Positions 33,604-43,415 of a stretch of DNA of 44,611 nucleotides are shown piece after piece; within the stretch, counting starts at the first letter, position 1, and the number at the start of each line of letters is the position of its first letter. The notes below the pieces were generated by a model. The model saw only the letters and a program-made list of their open reading frames with translations, was not told the origin of the DNA and did no database searches. Made by a program: the position numbers and the translations under genes. Origin of the DNA: Bacteroidota bacterium (GTDB lineage: Bacteria; Bacteroidota; Bacteroidia; AKYH767-A; 2013-40CM-41-45); NCBI GenBank assembly GCA_004295015.1, contig SHNE01000008.1, positions 1 through 44,611 of the forward strand, in the 5' to 3' direction.

Positions 33604-34134
33604 TCAATGGAAAGGATTATTTAAGGTGTACACTACGGTTTCAATATTTTGTAGAGTATTTATTTTTATAAAATTATTCCTTTCCAATATTCGAGCAGAT
33701 CTAAGGTTATTTGGGCTCAGCTCTGCTTCAATTGATTTTAGATTCATTATTTTAAACCCATATTCAAGGACACAGTTTAGAGCTTCTTGCATATATCCCA
33801 TACCTTGATAATCGGGATGCAATACATACCCAACTTCGGCAGAATAATTTTCCGTAGAAATATTCCACAGGCAAATTGTTCCTATTAGTTTCGGTTTATT
33901 TTTTAGCTGTATTCCCCAATAAATCGATTCGCCGGTAAGGACAGCTTTTTCAATTTTTTTAATAAACGCTCTTGCTTCTTCGATAGATATCGCAGGGTGC
34001 ATATCAAGAAATTCAAGTATAGCCGGATCAGATCGAAAGAAGAAAATTTCATTTTCATCTTCATCTCTTAAAGCACGCAATTCAAGCCTCTCTGTTTTAG
34101 ATTTTGGAAACGGGAGAAAATTAAATTGATTCAT
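33604..34134 (-). CDS. GNAT acetyltransferase, RimJ/RimL-like
   Basis: A 176-residue N-acetyltransferase. It starts TERLELRALRDEDENEIF, has GTICLWNISTENYSAEVGYVL in the core, and the acetyl-CoA loop HPDYQGMGYMQEAL, followed by LNPNNLRSARILERNNF-like residues (LSPNNLRSARILERNNF). This is the RimJ/RimL-type subgroup that acetylates alpha-amino groups or small amines; the acceptor is unknown. It is transcribed alone. A second GNAT protein lies at 38094. Confidence 0.9.
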   Translation of the reverse strand: MNQFNFLPFPKSKTERLELRALRDEDENEIFFFRSDPAILEFLDMHPAISIEEARAFIKKIEKAVLTGESIYWGIQLKNKPKLIGTICLWNISTENYSAEVGYVLHPDYQGMGYMQEALNCVLEYGFKIMNLKSIEAELSPNNLRSARILERNNFIKINTLQNIETVVYTLNNPFH

Positions 34135-34185
34135 AGGTAAAAGAAAAATGTTATTTATCCTAATTGTCTGTGTTCAAACTGTATT

Positions 34186-35370
34186 CTAAACACTCATATG
34201 TTTTTTTGGATCCGGTATGCGTGTAAGAAAGTATAAGCCGACTCCAACAGATACGAATGCGGTCGTAAGGAAAGCAACAGATGCGCCAAATCCATACCAG
34301 ATTAATCCGGTAAGCGTACTGGCCAGCATTGCAAAAATACTTTGGAAGCCTGAGTAAGTACCGATCGCCGTTGCAGTATCTTTTTTGTCCGTAATTAAAC
34401 TAATCCAGGCCTTGGAAATACCTTCGGTAGCGGCAGCATAAATGCCGTATAGAAAGAATAGTGCAAAATAAATATATAGATTAGTACTAAAAGCTAACCC
34501 GGAATATACTAATGCAAAGATGAGCAAGCCGGTGATGAATACTTTTTTCAAACCAATTCTGTCTGCAAGAATCCCCATTGGATATGCTGCGAGTGCATAA
34601 ATAAGGTTGTAAAAAATGTACGCTCCGATAACCATTGTGTCATTCAGTCCCGCTTCTTTTGCTTTCAATAAAATAAATACATCAGAACTATTGAAGAGTG
34701 CAAAGAGTAGTAGTCCGCCAACCAGCGACCGATATGATTTAGGACTTGACTTCCAATAACTGAAGGATGCAAAAAAAGAACCTGACTTTCGAGAGGAGTT
34801 TATGAGTTTTTTCTTTTCTTTTAGATATAGGGAAGCAAGAACTGCAAGTATGCCAGGTATAAATGCGAGGTAGAAAAGGGTCAGGTAATCTTCCGGGTAA
34901 TAGTACAAATAGATTAATGCCAAACCAGGCCCGATTGCCGCACCCAATGTGTCCATTGATCTATGAAAGCCAAATACCTTTGCCTTTACTTCGGGTGCAG
35001 CTTCATCACTGAGTAATGCGTCTCTGGCACCGGTCCTTACGCCTTTTCCCAACCTGTCCACCGTCCGTACAAAAAATATCCAAACAGGAAAGATAAAAAA
35101 TGCCATCATGGGTTTTGATAGTGCACTCAAAGCATATCCTGCTTGTACAAAGGGTACCCGTTTTCCGGAGTTATCTGAGAGTTTACCAAAATACCCTTTA
35201 CTCAAACCCGCAGTCGCTTCGGCAATTCCTTCGAGAATACCAATAAGAACGATGGAAAAACCTATACTCTTCAAATAGATAGGCATGATAGGATATAGCA
35301 TCTCACTTGCCATATCTGTAAACAAGCTAACAAGCGAAAGTATCCATACAGTGGGTGTTATGAATTTCAT
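34186..35370 (-). CDS. MFS transporter
   Basis: A 394-residue major facilitator with about 12 membrane helices. The first is WILSLVSLFTDMASEMLYPIMP, and the loop between helices 2 and 3 holds the motif-A-like GKLSDNSGKRVPF. The GILADRIGLKKVFI loop near residue 260 is the second-half equivalent. A longer basic cytoplasmic loop lies near residue 190-205. The substrate cannot be told; the SDMASEMLYP-like start is common in uncharacterised drug-efflux-like MFS proteins. It is transcribed alone on the minus strand. Confidence 0.9.
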   Translation of the reverse strand: MKFITPTVWILSLVSLFTDMASEMLYPIMPIYLKSIGFSIVLIGILEGIAEATAGLSKGYFGKLSDNSGKRVPFVQAGYALSALSKPMMAFFIFPVWIFFVRTVDRLGKGVRTGARDALLSDEAAPEVKAKVFGFHRSMDTLGAAIGPGLALIYLYYYPEDYLTLFYLAFIPGILAVLASLYLKEKKKLINSSRKSGSFFASFSYWKSSPKSYRSLVGGLLLFALFNSSDVFILLKAKEAGLNDTMVIGAYIFYNLIYALAAYPMGILADRIGLKKVFITGLLIFALVYSGLAFSTNLYIYFALFFLYGIYAAATEGISKAWISLITDKKDTATAIGTYSGFQSIFAMLASTLTGLIWYGFGASVAFLTTAFVSVGVGLYFLTRIPDPKKHMSV

Positions 35371-35484
35371 ATTCCCGGCAACTTTTTTCCAAATATACAG
35401 CTATTTTAACTCAGCATGATTGAACCTGAATTGCAGGAAGGGAAGAGTTTTCAATTGATATCGAATTGATAAGGTCTCTCGGAT

Positions 35485-37986
35485 TTATGAACCTGAATCA
35501 AATTTTCGTTTATAGAATTTATACAGTTCAACCCACATAACTCCCAGGAAGGCGAATGTCAGGCAGCGAATAATGTCCGTTAAGCTCAAGGCTTCAAAAC
35601 GAAATAGTTCCTGAACAGGGCCAATATAGATAGATGCAAATAGAATAAGTAATGAGATACTAAGAATTATTGGGATCAGTATGTTTTTATAGCGGATGGT
35701 TCTGAGAATTGAATAGTAAAAAGATCTGTTTACCAGAGTTAAAAAGAGATTACTAAAAATCAGCGTCGTATAAATGCTTGTCCGGACAAGTTCCTCCGAA
35801 CTGTTTCCTGACAAATAAAAATAACCAACTCCCAAACAGGAAACAGTAATGGCAAGACCTTGTATGATACTAATGAATAATTCACGGAAGGAAAAGAATG
35901 AAGTACTCATTTTTCTGGGTGGTTTGTTCATGTAATTTTCTTCCAATGGTTCATTCTCGTAAATGATGGAACACGTTGGGCCCATGATTAACTCAAGAAC
36001 AATTACATGTATAGGCGAGAATATATCATAAAACTTCCAGAACAAAATAAGGGGCAAAGTAACTATGAGGATAATAGGGATGTGAATAGAAATGATATAC
36101 TGAATGGCCTTTTTAAGATTTTCATATATTTTACGACCCAAAGCCACAGCTTCCGTCATGTGTTTTAAATCATCATCCATAATAATCAATGACGCAGCAT
36201 TCTTAGCCACTTCACTGCCTCTCATACCCATAGCAACACCTATATGTGCGGCCTTAAGTGCCGGAGCATCATTAACACCGTCACCTGTCATGGCAACAAC
36301 TTCCCTATTTGCTTTAAGTGCTTCTATCACTTTCAGCTTCGCATCCGGAAACATCCTTGCATACATATGGGCATTCCCTACTTTCTCGCGCAGCAATGAA
36401 AATTCCATTTCAATGATTTGCTTTCCTGTCAGAAGTTCTGAACCTTTATTGAACCGGATCTGATCAGCAATTGCAATGGCAGTCTCAGCATAATCACCGG
36501 TAATCATTTTTACCTGGATTCCTGCCTGATAAAATTGGCTGATAATCTCCGACATGTTTTCTTTAGGTGGATCATAGAAAGCAATCATACCTAAAAAATC
36601 AAACTCGAACTCATGCTGAGATTTAGGAAGCTTATCCAAATCTGTCATTGCTTTTGCAACTCCAAGCACTCTAAAACCTTTTGCCGCCAGCATATGTCCT
36701 TTCTTTTGGATGTCTTCCTTTTGATTCAGCTGCATATTGCATTGTGAAAGAATCCCTTCCAATGCACCTTTGGCAGCAATTTTATAATCCCCCGATTTAT
36801 CGGAGAATACATGAGTCATGACGGGGGGATTTCCACTCAAGGGGTATTCATGAAACATCCTAAAGTCTTTTCTTTCATCAAGAGGTGAAAGTTTGGAATA
36901 CATGTGATGTATCGACTTTTCCATCGCATCAAAAGGAATCGTCTCGGAGGCCCACAAAGCGTAATTAAGCACTTCATTGTACTTCCCCGAGTTGTTAGTA
37001 TAATCGAAATATTTGTCAGAAACATAATCGTAAATCACTGAAACCATCATTTTATTTTCTGTGATAGTTCCGGTCTTGTCAACGCAAATTACGGTAGCAG
37101 CACCAAGAGTCTCAACTGTATGAGGGCTTCGTGCAATAACTTTTTTCTTATATAGATGATAGGCACCCAGTGCCATAAATGTACTAAAGGCGACAGGAAT
37201 CTCTTCAGGCAAAATTGACATGGCCAAAGTGAGACCGCGCAGCATGGATTGCAAAATATCTCTTGTGATAAAATAATTCAGAATCCAAACAATCAGGAAT
37301 GCAATCACACCGATAAATACCATTGATCGGATAAATCTGTTTATCTGTTGCTGTAAGGGCGTTTTGCTTTCTGTAATTTCATGTAGTGATTTACCTATTT
37401 TTCCAAAAGCTGTATGCATTCCGATGCTTGTCACCCGGGCAAAACAAGAACCGGAAACCACTTGTGTACCTTGAAATATTAAATTGTTTCCCGGATTTAA
37501 ATCTTTGTAAACAGCCAATGATTCTCCGGTAAGGATACTTTCATTCACTGAATAGTCATTTAGTTTTAAAATCATTCCATCTGCGGGGATCAGATCCCCG
37601 TCTTCCAGATTGATGATGTCATTAACAACAATTTCATTTGATGCTATCCGTACAAGTATTCCATTGCGCATAACTTTTGCAAGTGGTGCCGCTAGTTTGT
37701 TTAAGGCATCAACTGCATTGCGACTTCTGTTTTCCTGAAAAAGCGAAATCCCCGCAACAAAACTTAATGCAAAGAGCATGATTACACCTTCACTGAATTC
37801 CCCAAGCAAAAAATAAATCATGGCAGTCAGAACCAGAATAATGAAAAGCGGTTCGGTTATGACTTCAAGCAGAACTTTAAAGAATTTGTGTTGATCCCCG
37901 GCTTTCCAATCGTTCGTACCGTACTTCTTACGGTTTTCTAAAACTTCCTCATCGTTTAGTCCTGCCGGTTGATTCATTTCATTCAT
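35485..37986 (-). CDS. P2-type cation-transporting ATPase
   Basis: An 833-residue P-type ATPase of the calcium/cation (P2) class. Motifs are an N-terminal actuator with LTGES, the phosphorylation site Asp303 in DKTGTITENKM, the nucleotide domain, and GDGVNDAPALKAAHIGVAMG. The metal region in TM4 reads PEEIPVAF rather than the PEGLP of SERCA-type pumps. The TM6 segment is LELIMGPTCSIIYENEP rather than NLVTDGLPA. Ion specificity is therefore uncertain, although calcium is the usual label for such proteins. It is transcribed alone. Length is near normal for bacterial members. Confidence 0.93.
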   Translation of the reverse strand: MNEMNQPAGLNDEEVLENRKKYGTNDWKAGDQHKFFKVLLEVITEPLFIILVLTAMIYFLLGEFSEGVIMLFALSFVAGISLFQENRSRNAVDALNKLAAPLAKVMRNGILVRIASNEIVVNDIINLEDGDLIPADGMILKLNDYSVNESILTGESLAVYKDLNPGNNLIFQGTQVVSGSCFARVTSIGMHTAFGKIGKSLHEITESKTPLQQQINRFIRSMVFIGVIAFLIVWILNYFITRDILQSMLRGLTLAMSILPEEIPVAFSTFMALGAYHLYKKKVIARSPHTVETLGAATVICVDKTGTITENKMMVSVIYDYVSDKYFDYTNNSGKYNEVLNYALWASETIPFDAMEKSIHHMYSKLSPLDERKDFRMFHEYPLSGNPPVMTHVFSDKSGDYKIAAKGALEGILSQCNMQLNQKEDIQKKGHMLAAKGFRVLGVAKAMTDLDKLPKSQHEFEFDFLGMIAFYDPPKENMSEIISQFYQAGIQVKMITGDYAETAIAIADQIRFNKGSELLTGKQIIEMEFSLLREKVGNAHMYARMFPDAKLKVIEALKANREVVAMTGDGVNDAPALKAAHIGVAMGMRGSEVAKNAASLIIMDDDLKHMTEAVALGRKIYENLKKAIQYIISIHIPIILIVTLPLILFWKFYDIFSPIHVIVLELIMGPTCSIIYENEPLEENYMNKPPRKMSTSFFSFRELFISIIQGLAITVSCLGVGYFYLSGNSSEELVRTSIYTTLIFSNLFLTLVNRSFYYSILRTIRYKNILIPIILSISLLILFASIYIGPVQELFRFEALSLTDIIRCLTFAFLGVMWVELYKFYKRKFDSGS

Positions 37987-38093
37987 AAGTCATAATGAGA
38001 ATTAGTGTGCAGGAGATAAATTCTTTAGAGATATTCATAGTGTTAATTTTGATCAACAGAGACGCTTACAGGCAATTTGAGTCGGAAGGCATT

Positions 38094-38642
38094 TTATTCC
38101 TCTTTTCTTATTGCGTAAATTAACTCGTCAACAAATTCATCGTTTTTATAAAATGTTTTTTCAAACCTGGCTTCAAGTTTGAATCCCGCTTTCTCAAGTG
38201 CCTTTTGAGAGCCAATATTGGTTCCAAATGGTCTGGCATAAATTCTGTTAATCGGCCAGGTCTTAAAAGCATAATCTGTCATTTGTTTGATTGCTTCGGT
38301 CATTATACCCTTTCCCCAATAGGATTCTGAAAGCCAATATCCCATTTCAGCATTCATTTTTTGAATATCAGATTGCATATGAACGCCAACCGCTCCCACG
38401 GTTTCTCCGTCAATTTCTATTGCCAGAACATTAGGGGGATTATTTGAAGAAACAAAATTGATAAAAGCCTTTCCCTTTTCTATAGTATAAGGAAAAGGAA
38501 ATTGATCAGTCATATTTTTGGCAATTTTAAAATTGTTAGCATGCTTGATAAGACTGTCGAGGTCTGTTACCTTCCAGGGACGTAAAGCAAATTTAAATTG
38601 CGGTTTATTCTGCATCACTTCATCGTTTATAGTTTTTTTCAT
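38094..38642 (-). CDS. GNAT acetyltransferase
   Basis: A 182-residue acetyltransferase. It has RPWKVTDLDSLIKHANN at the start, GAVGVHMQSDIQKMNAEMGYWL in the core, the acetyl-CoA motif SESYWGKGIMTEAIKQM, and the C-terminal GTNIGSQKALEKAGF. These are RimJ/RimL-type features. The ATG at 38642 gives a 23-base overlap with the preceding DUF1801 gene; an internal ATG at 38615 would avoid this and keep the whole domain, so the start is uncertain. Confidence 0.9.
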   Translation of the reverse strand: MKKTINDEVMQNKPQFKFALRPWKVTDLDSLIKHANNFKIAKNMTDQFPFPYTIEKGKAFINFVSSNNPPNVLAIEIDGETVGAVGVHMQSDIQKMNAEMGYWLSESYWGKGIMTEAIKQMTDYAFKTWPINRIYARPFGTNIGSQKALEKAGFKLEARFEKTFYKNDEFVDELIYAIRKEE

Positions 38643-39075
38643 AAATGGATATCCATTCCTTTGCAGTCATTTTCGAAGCAAGTTCACCAATAAGTTTGAA
38701 TGGAATTTGGTCCGGCTTTTTAAAACGTATGCAACTTTTACCCATGTCCAATTTTGTTGTGCCATGCCTCGTATACTCTGTAGTAAACCATTTATACAAG
38801 GCTTTATCAGCATACACTCCCATATGATACACGGCGATGAAGTTCTTTTGAGAGGCAATATTCATGAATGGAAGCGGAAGTTTTGGATCACAATGATAGC
38901 CATCCGGGTAAACAGAATGAGGAATCACATAACCAATCATTCCATATGACATTACTTCTGAAAAGTCTTTTGGCAGATTATTTTTTATAATTTTCCTTAG
39001 TTTAATCATGGCCGGTTTCCTTTCTTCCGGAAGTTCATCAATGTATTCTTGCGGACTTATGGCTGAAGATTGCAT
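38620..39075 (-). CDS. DUF1801 family protein
   Basis: A 151-residue protein matching the DUF1801 pattern: PEERKPAMIKLRKIIKNNLP, then SYGMIGYVIP, the FIAVYHMGVYAD strand and GKSCIRFKKPDQIPF. The fold is known in the YdhG/YobT group, but the function is not. It overlaps the start of the GNAT gene and is probably expressed with it. The paralogous module at 16105 is fused to a YdeI-type tail; this one is not. Confidence 0.88.
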   Translation of the reverse strand: MQSSAISPQEYIDELPEERKPAMIKLRKIIKNNLPKDFSEVMSYGMIGYVIPHSVYPDGYHCDPKLPLPFMNIASQKNFIAVYHMGVYADKALYKWFTTEYTRHGTTKLDMGKSCIRFKKPDQIPFKLIGELASKMTAKEWISIYEKNYKR

Positions 39076-39211
39076 CCTGATATTTTGTTGTAGTATAAAA
39101 TCACGGAAAATTTAGCCTTGATTTATATTGAAGCATTCAAATTTATACATTATTAAACTATTATTCTTGATAGATTGAAAATTCCATGGAGGTGTTTAAC
39201 CATTCGATGTC

Positions 39212-40615
39212 TTAGGTAAATATCCACCCTTCGCAAAGGAAAATATTGAACAGGTAAGTGTTCCAGATTACACAAAGAAGTATGAGTATACTTGCCAGTA
39301 CCCATTGAACCGACCTTTTTAAGTGATTATAAAAATACAAAAACATGAAGGTGATGATTGAAAGATGCATTCCGACGAATGAAAAGGTGAATCGACCGTC
39401 ACCGTACCCGGTTTGTGTCAGAAAAACAGTAAGCAGGATGAGTGGGATTATAAATAGAATAGAACCTAAGCGTTTGTTTGCGACAGGCAGATGATTCAAG
39501 GTGAATAATGCCACAATATAAAAGGCCGGACTCGACATTGTAAATCGAAAAAAGCTGTGGAGATTTCCCCCGGCCGTTAGAAAAATAAATATCAGGATTC
39601 CAGCCAGGTAGAAAATTGAAATCAGAAAAAAGTAGGAATCTGCATTTTCATTTCTTTGGATTGTCTCTGAATAATACCTGCTGAAAATTTTCCTTTTTAG
39701 AATGGAGTAAATGACAAAAGCCAAAGAAGGAATTGCTATAAAAAAGACGGAGAATGCGTTCATTCCAAATCCTTCTTTAGACCAATCTGAAATATGATGA
39801 AACAAACCAATGCTTCCCGCCCAGTATTTTTGAGCATCTATCATAGTGGTAAAGGAACCCGAGGAAGCATATTGAATGAGAATAGCTACCACTAAACCAA
39901 GAAAGAACGGAATACTTTTCTTCAGAAAATTTCTGACAGCGAATGATAAATTTCTATGTGACAAAAAACATAAACTGTCGACCGTGAAAATGGCAAGGAG
40001 AATAAACAGTGTTGCCGGTCTGAGCATGGCCATTCCAAACACTGCTATAAAATAAAGCCGATAATTATTTTGTGAGTGGCCTGCAAAGGCCAGTGTCATG
40101 GTAAAAAGAAACAATGATTCTGTATAAGGAATGTAGAAAATGACTGTACCGGGAAGCACGACTAATAAAGCATAGATCAGTAATTTTTCCTTGGCACCAC
40201 CTTTATAAAGGAGTTGGACCAGAATTGCCAGGGAGAGGATAAACAGAAAATAATTGAGGATCGATATCCCAATTGAATTTAGCTGTGAAACTTTCCACAA
40301 AAGAGGAAACAAGGGAAAGAACGCACCCCTTACTTCAGAGTAACATCCATCATCCTTAACGTATAATTTTTCCTTTATGCAATAATAAATATCAGCATCC
40401 CAATTTTGCAATCTTCCATTGCTTATAGAAACGTAGGGTTTTTTTATTTGTTGAATTTCAGTTACACCATCAACTTTAAGACGAATGTAATTTGAAGAAA
40501 TTTGCCCTAAGGTATTTTGATAGACAGATTCATTCTGTAAGAGATAAAAGATACCTGTGAAAAGTATTAGATTCAGTAGTCCAGCCTTTAATAAATTCCC
40601 GGATAATAAACGCAT
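39212..40615 (-). CDS. PIG-V-like GT-C mannosyltransferase
   Basis: A 467-residue polytopic membrane protein. The loop after the first helix contains LQNWDADIYYCI, followed by RGAFFPLFPLLWKV, and later FYIPYTESLFLFTMTLAF. This WDA / FFPLFP / YTES set is characteristic of PIG-V-like (GPI mannosyltransferase 2 family) enzymes. The WDAD acidic pair is the likely catalytic region. Bacterial members use polyprenyl-phosphate sugars; donor and acceptor are unknown here. It is divergent from the plus-strand gene at 40726. Confidence 0.83.
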   Translation of the reverse strand: MRLLSGNLLKAGLLNLILFTGIFYLLQNESVYQNTLGQISSNYIRLKVDGVTEIQQIKKPYVSISNGRLQNWDADIYYCIKEKLYVKDDGCYSEVRGAFFPLFPLLWKVSQLNSIGISILNYFLFILSLAILVQLLYKGGAKEKLLIYALLVVLPGTVIFYIPYTESLFLFTMTLAFAGHSQNNYRLYFIAVFGMAMLRPATLFILLAIFTVDSLCFLSHRNLSFAVRNFLKKSIPFFLGLVVAILIQYASSGSFTTMIDAQKYWAGSIGLFHHISDWSKEGFGMNAFSVFFIAIPSLAFVIYSILKRKIFSRYYSETIQRNENADSYFFLISIFYLAGILIFIFLTAGGNLHSFFRFTMSSPAFYIVALFTLNHLPVANKRLGSILFIIPLILLTVFLTQTGYGDGRFTFSFVGMHLSIITFMFLYFYNHLKRSVQWVLASILILLCVIWNTYLFNIFLCEGWIFT

Positions 40616-40725
40616 AGATAAATCATCTTGACCGGAGACAAATGTATAAGAAAACCGGTAGTAAAGGCCTTTTTCTTATTTGGCGTTTGCTTATATTTTT
40701 TTAATTCAATACGACATTATGTCGA

Positions 40726-41424
40726 ATGAAATTATTATTATCGCTTAAAATGAATAGTAGGGCATATATAGGGAGTCGACAAATTGGACCATTATCTTCC
40801 AGGTGGGCTATTTATTTTTTGGTCTTACTAGTTTCATTACCTGTTTCCTTAAATGCAAGAGAAAGCAGGGTAAAGGCTTTCTGCAATCTTAGCCGTCCGG
40901 AAAGGTGCTGGGTTCTCAGTCATCCTTTTGTTGCATCAAAAGCCTGGAAGCTTACTAAGCTAACAAGGAAAATAACACTTGAAATCAGCAAAGACACGCT
41001 GCTCGATGGAGATAAAAACGGCGGGCAGGTGGATGCGTTCCGGCATACATTTTGGCTTGCATTACTTTCCCAAAATATGCATTGGAGAAAAGCTTTTAAA
41101 TTAAGCGAGGCGCATGAGAAGGGGAACTACCATTCATTTAAAAAAGGGAAGGAAGAAGACGGTATTGTACCGGACTCTGCATTCTCGGTGATGGATAGAT
41201 ACAATAATCGCTTAGGCATAGAGATAGGTTTGGCAAACAAATTTGTTTCCCGGGATACGCTTATACAACTTGTTGTTGAGGCTATTTTGAATGGCGATGC
41301 AAAAATTCTATCAAAGAACAGTGTGGGTGAATATTTGGATTGTGATGGCAATATTATAGCGCCTAAACCCCGGATTTGGAACATTCCCAGGTGTCTTATT
41401 TCATCGGACAAGCGTGCAAAATAG
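40726..41424 (+). CDS. Exported DUF6973-like protein
   Basis: A 232-residue protein with an N-terminal hydrophobic helix (about 27-45, WAIYFLVLLVSLPVSLNA) and a domain from about 55. The block GGQVDAFRHTFWLALLSQNM and the later SVMDRYNNRLGIEIG resemble DUF6973 domains, whose function I do not know. The DAFRH and NxxG stretches suggest a metal or catalytic site, but that is speculation. The start is either 40726 or the ATG at 40750 (MNSRAYIGSRQ), which would shorten the leader. It is a single plus-strand gene. Confidence 0.7.
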   Translation: MKLLLSLKMNSRAYIGSRQIGPLSSRWAIYFLVLLVSLPVSLNARESRVKAFCNLSRPERCWVLSHPFVASKAWKLTKLTRKITLEISKDTLLDGDKNGGQVDAFRHTFWLALLSQNMHWRKAFKLSEAHEKGNYHSFKKGKEEDGIVPDSAFSVMDRYNNRLGIEIGLANKFVSRDTLIQLVVEAILNGDAKILSKNSVGEYLDCDGNIIAPKPRIWNIPRCLISSDKRAK

Positions 41425-41504
41425 TTCGAATTTGTATTGATTTAATGGGAAGGAACCTGTAATTTGCATATAAATGTGTAATTTTACCCTATAAAACCTT
41501 TATT

Positions 41505-42815
41505 ATGAAATATCAGGCTATTGACAGCAAACTTTTTATTGAGAACAGAAAAAACTTTGTAAAACATTTATCGATGCACAGCATTGCCTTTTTTCAGAGC
41601 AATGATGAGATGCCTCGAAATGGAGATTCTAATTTTCCTTTCCGCCAGCAAAGTGATTTGTTTTGGATGACAGGCATCGATCAGGAAAAAACTATTTTGG
41701 TTATTGCACCAAATCACCCTCTTCCTGAATACAGAGAAGCATTGTTTGTTAGAAAGACAAATGAACATATTGCTGTTTGGGAAGGGCATAAGTATACCAA
41801 AGAGGAGGCGCGTGCTGCATCAGGCATCCAACATGTATATTGGGTGGAAGATTTTGCTAACATGCTGCCTATGATGATGCATCATTCTCAGAAAGTGTTA
41901 ATCAACCTCAATGAGAATGATCGCTTCTCCACCGAAGTACCATATCGTGATGAAAGATTTGCTGCCGACCTCAGAAGTAAATATCCAAACCACTTGTATG
42001 AACGTACAGGTTTAATAATGGCAAGGTTGCGTGCAATCAAATCGGACATTGAGGTGGGCCTTATGCAGACAGCTTCAAATATTACAGAGAAGGCATTTCG
42101 TCGTGTGTTGAATTTTGTACGTCCGGGTGTGATGGAGTATGAAATCGAAGCTGAGATCATTCATGAGTTTATTCGAAACCGTTCAGATGGACATGCTTAT
42201 ACTCCCATAATAGCCAGTGGTGCAAGCGCATGTATCTTACATTACAATGAGAATAACCGGGAATGCAAGGAGGGCGATGTAATTCTAATGGACTTCGGTG
42301 CAGAATATGCAAATTATGCAGCTGATTTGAGCCGATCGATTCCTGTTAGTGGTAAGTTTACTAAAAGACAGAAGGATGTATATAATGCAGTTTTACGTGT
42401 GATGCGTGCGGCAAGCAAAATGTTGATTCCGGGAAATACCATCGTGAAGTATCATGAGGAAGTTGGTAAACTGATGGAAGAGGAATTAATAGGGCTTGGA
42501 TTATTAGATGCTGCCGAAGTGAAGAAGCAAGATCCGAAACAACCACTTTATAAAAAATATTTTATGCACGGAACCTCTCACTTCCTCGGATTGGATGTTC
42601 ATGATATCGGTAATCGCTATGAACCTATGCAGGCAGGAATGGTCTTCACTTGTGAGCCTGGCATTTATATTCCTGAAGAGAATTTAGGTATACGTATCGA
42701 GAATGATATTCTTATAACGGAGAAAGGTCCTTTCGATTTGATGGCTAACATTCCTGTTGAAGCCGATGAAATTGAGGAATTGATGGCGAAGCAGAAAGTA
42801 TCTGTTAAGGCTTGA
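41505..42815 (+). CDS. pepP: Aminopeptidase P family metallopeptidase (M24B)
   Basis: A 436-residue Xaa-Pro aminopeptidase-like enzyme of the pita-bread fold. The N-terminal AMP_N domain covers about 1-170, including FPFRQQSDLFWMTGI. The metal ligands are the Asp pair in LMDFGAEYANYAADLSRSIP, His in HGTSHFLGLDVHD, Glu in FTCEPGIYIPE, and Glu in GIRIENDILIT. Length and order fit E. coli PepP. It is cytoplasmic, with no signal. It would release N-terminal residues preceding proline from peptides. Confidence 0.95.
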   Translation: MKYQAIDSKLFIENRKNFVKHLSMHSIAFFQSNDEMPRNGDSNFPFRQQSDLFWMTGIDQEKTILVIAPNHPLPEYREALFVRKTNEHIAVWEGHKYTKEEARAASGIQHVYWVEDFANMLPMMMHHSQKVLINLNENDRFSTEVPYRDERFAADLRSKYPNHLYERTGLIMARLRAIKSDIEVGLMQTASNITEKAFRRVLNFVRPGVMEYEIEAEIIHEFIRNRSDGHAYTPIIASGASACILHYNENNRECKEGDVILMDFGAEYANYAADLSRSIPVSGKFTKRQKDVYNAVLRVMRAASKMLIPGNTIVKYHEEVGKLMEEELIGLGLLDAAEVKKQDPKQPLYKKYFMHGTSHFLGLDVHDIGNRYEPMQAGMVFTCEPGIYIPEENLGIRIENDILITEKGPFDLMANIPVEADEIEELMAKQKVSVKA

Positions 42816-42891
42816 AGAGTTAGATTATTAAAAATAAGTATACTGCTTTCGATACGCAATTAGTTATTCATTTTAGTGAATTTTAAAATAT

Positions 42892-43011
42892 GCCACGAAT
42901 GCACGAATGGTTTTGAAGAGAATTTGTGCTGTAGGAACAAACATTAATTTGCACAAAGATTAATTAGCATATATAATAAGTGAAGAGCAAATTTATTCGT
43001 GCATTCGTGGC
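42892..43011. repeat. 120-bp inverted-repeat element
   Basis: The arms GCCACGAATGCACGAAT (42892-42908) and ATTCGTGCATTCGTGGC (42995-43011) are exact reverse complements. A nested inner pair, TTTGTGC (42923-42929) and GCACAAA (42951-42957), lies inside. No open frame of note is present. It sits between the aminopeptidase and VOC genes and belongs to the same family as 8814-8860 and the terminal array. Confidence 0.85.
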
Positions 43012-43059
43012 AATTAAATTTTCATTGCTCAAGCATTTATTAAATTGCCAAAAATTTGA

Positions 43060-43410
43060 ATGATGAGCATCAAAGCAGGAACAATAACCATCAACGTAAG
43101 AGATCTGGACAAGTCCATTTCTTTTTACGAATCACTCGGCCTGACTTTAAAGCAACGATGGGGCGAACACTATGCTGAATTAAGTTCACCCGGCTTAACC
43201 ATCGGACTTCATCCTTCAAAAGAAGTGAATAGCCAGGTTGGCTCCGGTAATGTTTCAATTGGTTTTACAATGGATAATTTTGATGAGACGAAATCTTTAC
43301 TCAAAAAATTAGCCATTGAAGTGACTGAGAGAAAAGAAGCGGGAGGGGAGTTTTTTCATTTTAAAGATCCGGATGGATCGGCATTATATTTTATTAAACC
43401 AAAGTGGTAA
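43060..43410 (+). CDS. VOC-superfamily (glyoxalase-like) protein
   Basis: A 116-residue single-module vicinal-oxygen-chelate protein. It begins AGTITINVRDLDKSISFYESLGL, continues with LSSPGLTIGLHPSKE and the second beta-alpha half, and ends EFFHFKDPDGSALYFIKPKW, where Phe/Asp/Gly precede the metal-ligand strand. Members form dimers that may be metalloenzymes or binding proteins; the ligand is unknown. It starts at one of two adjacent ATGs (43060 or 43063) and is followed by the DinB gene after five bases. Confidence 0.9.
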   Translation: MMSIKAGTITINVRDLDKSISFYESLGLTLKQRWGEHYAELSSPGLTIGLHPSKEVNSQVGSGNVSIGFTMDNFDETKSLLKKLAIEVTERKEAGGEFFHFKDPDGSALYFIKPKW

Positions 43411-43415
43411 GTTTT

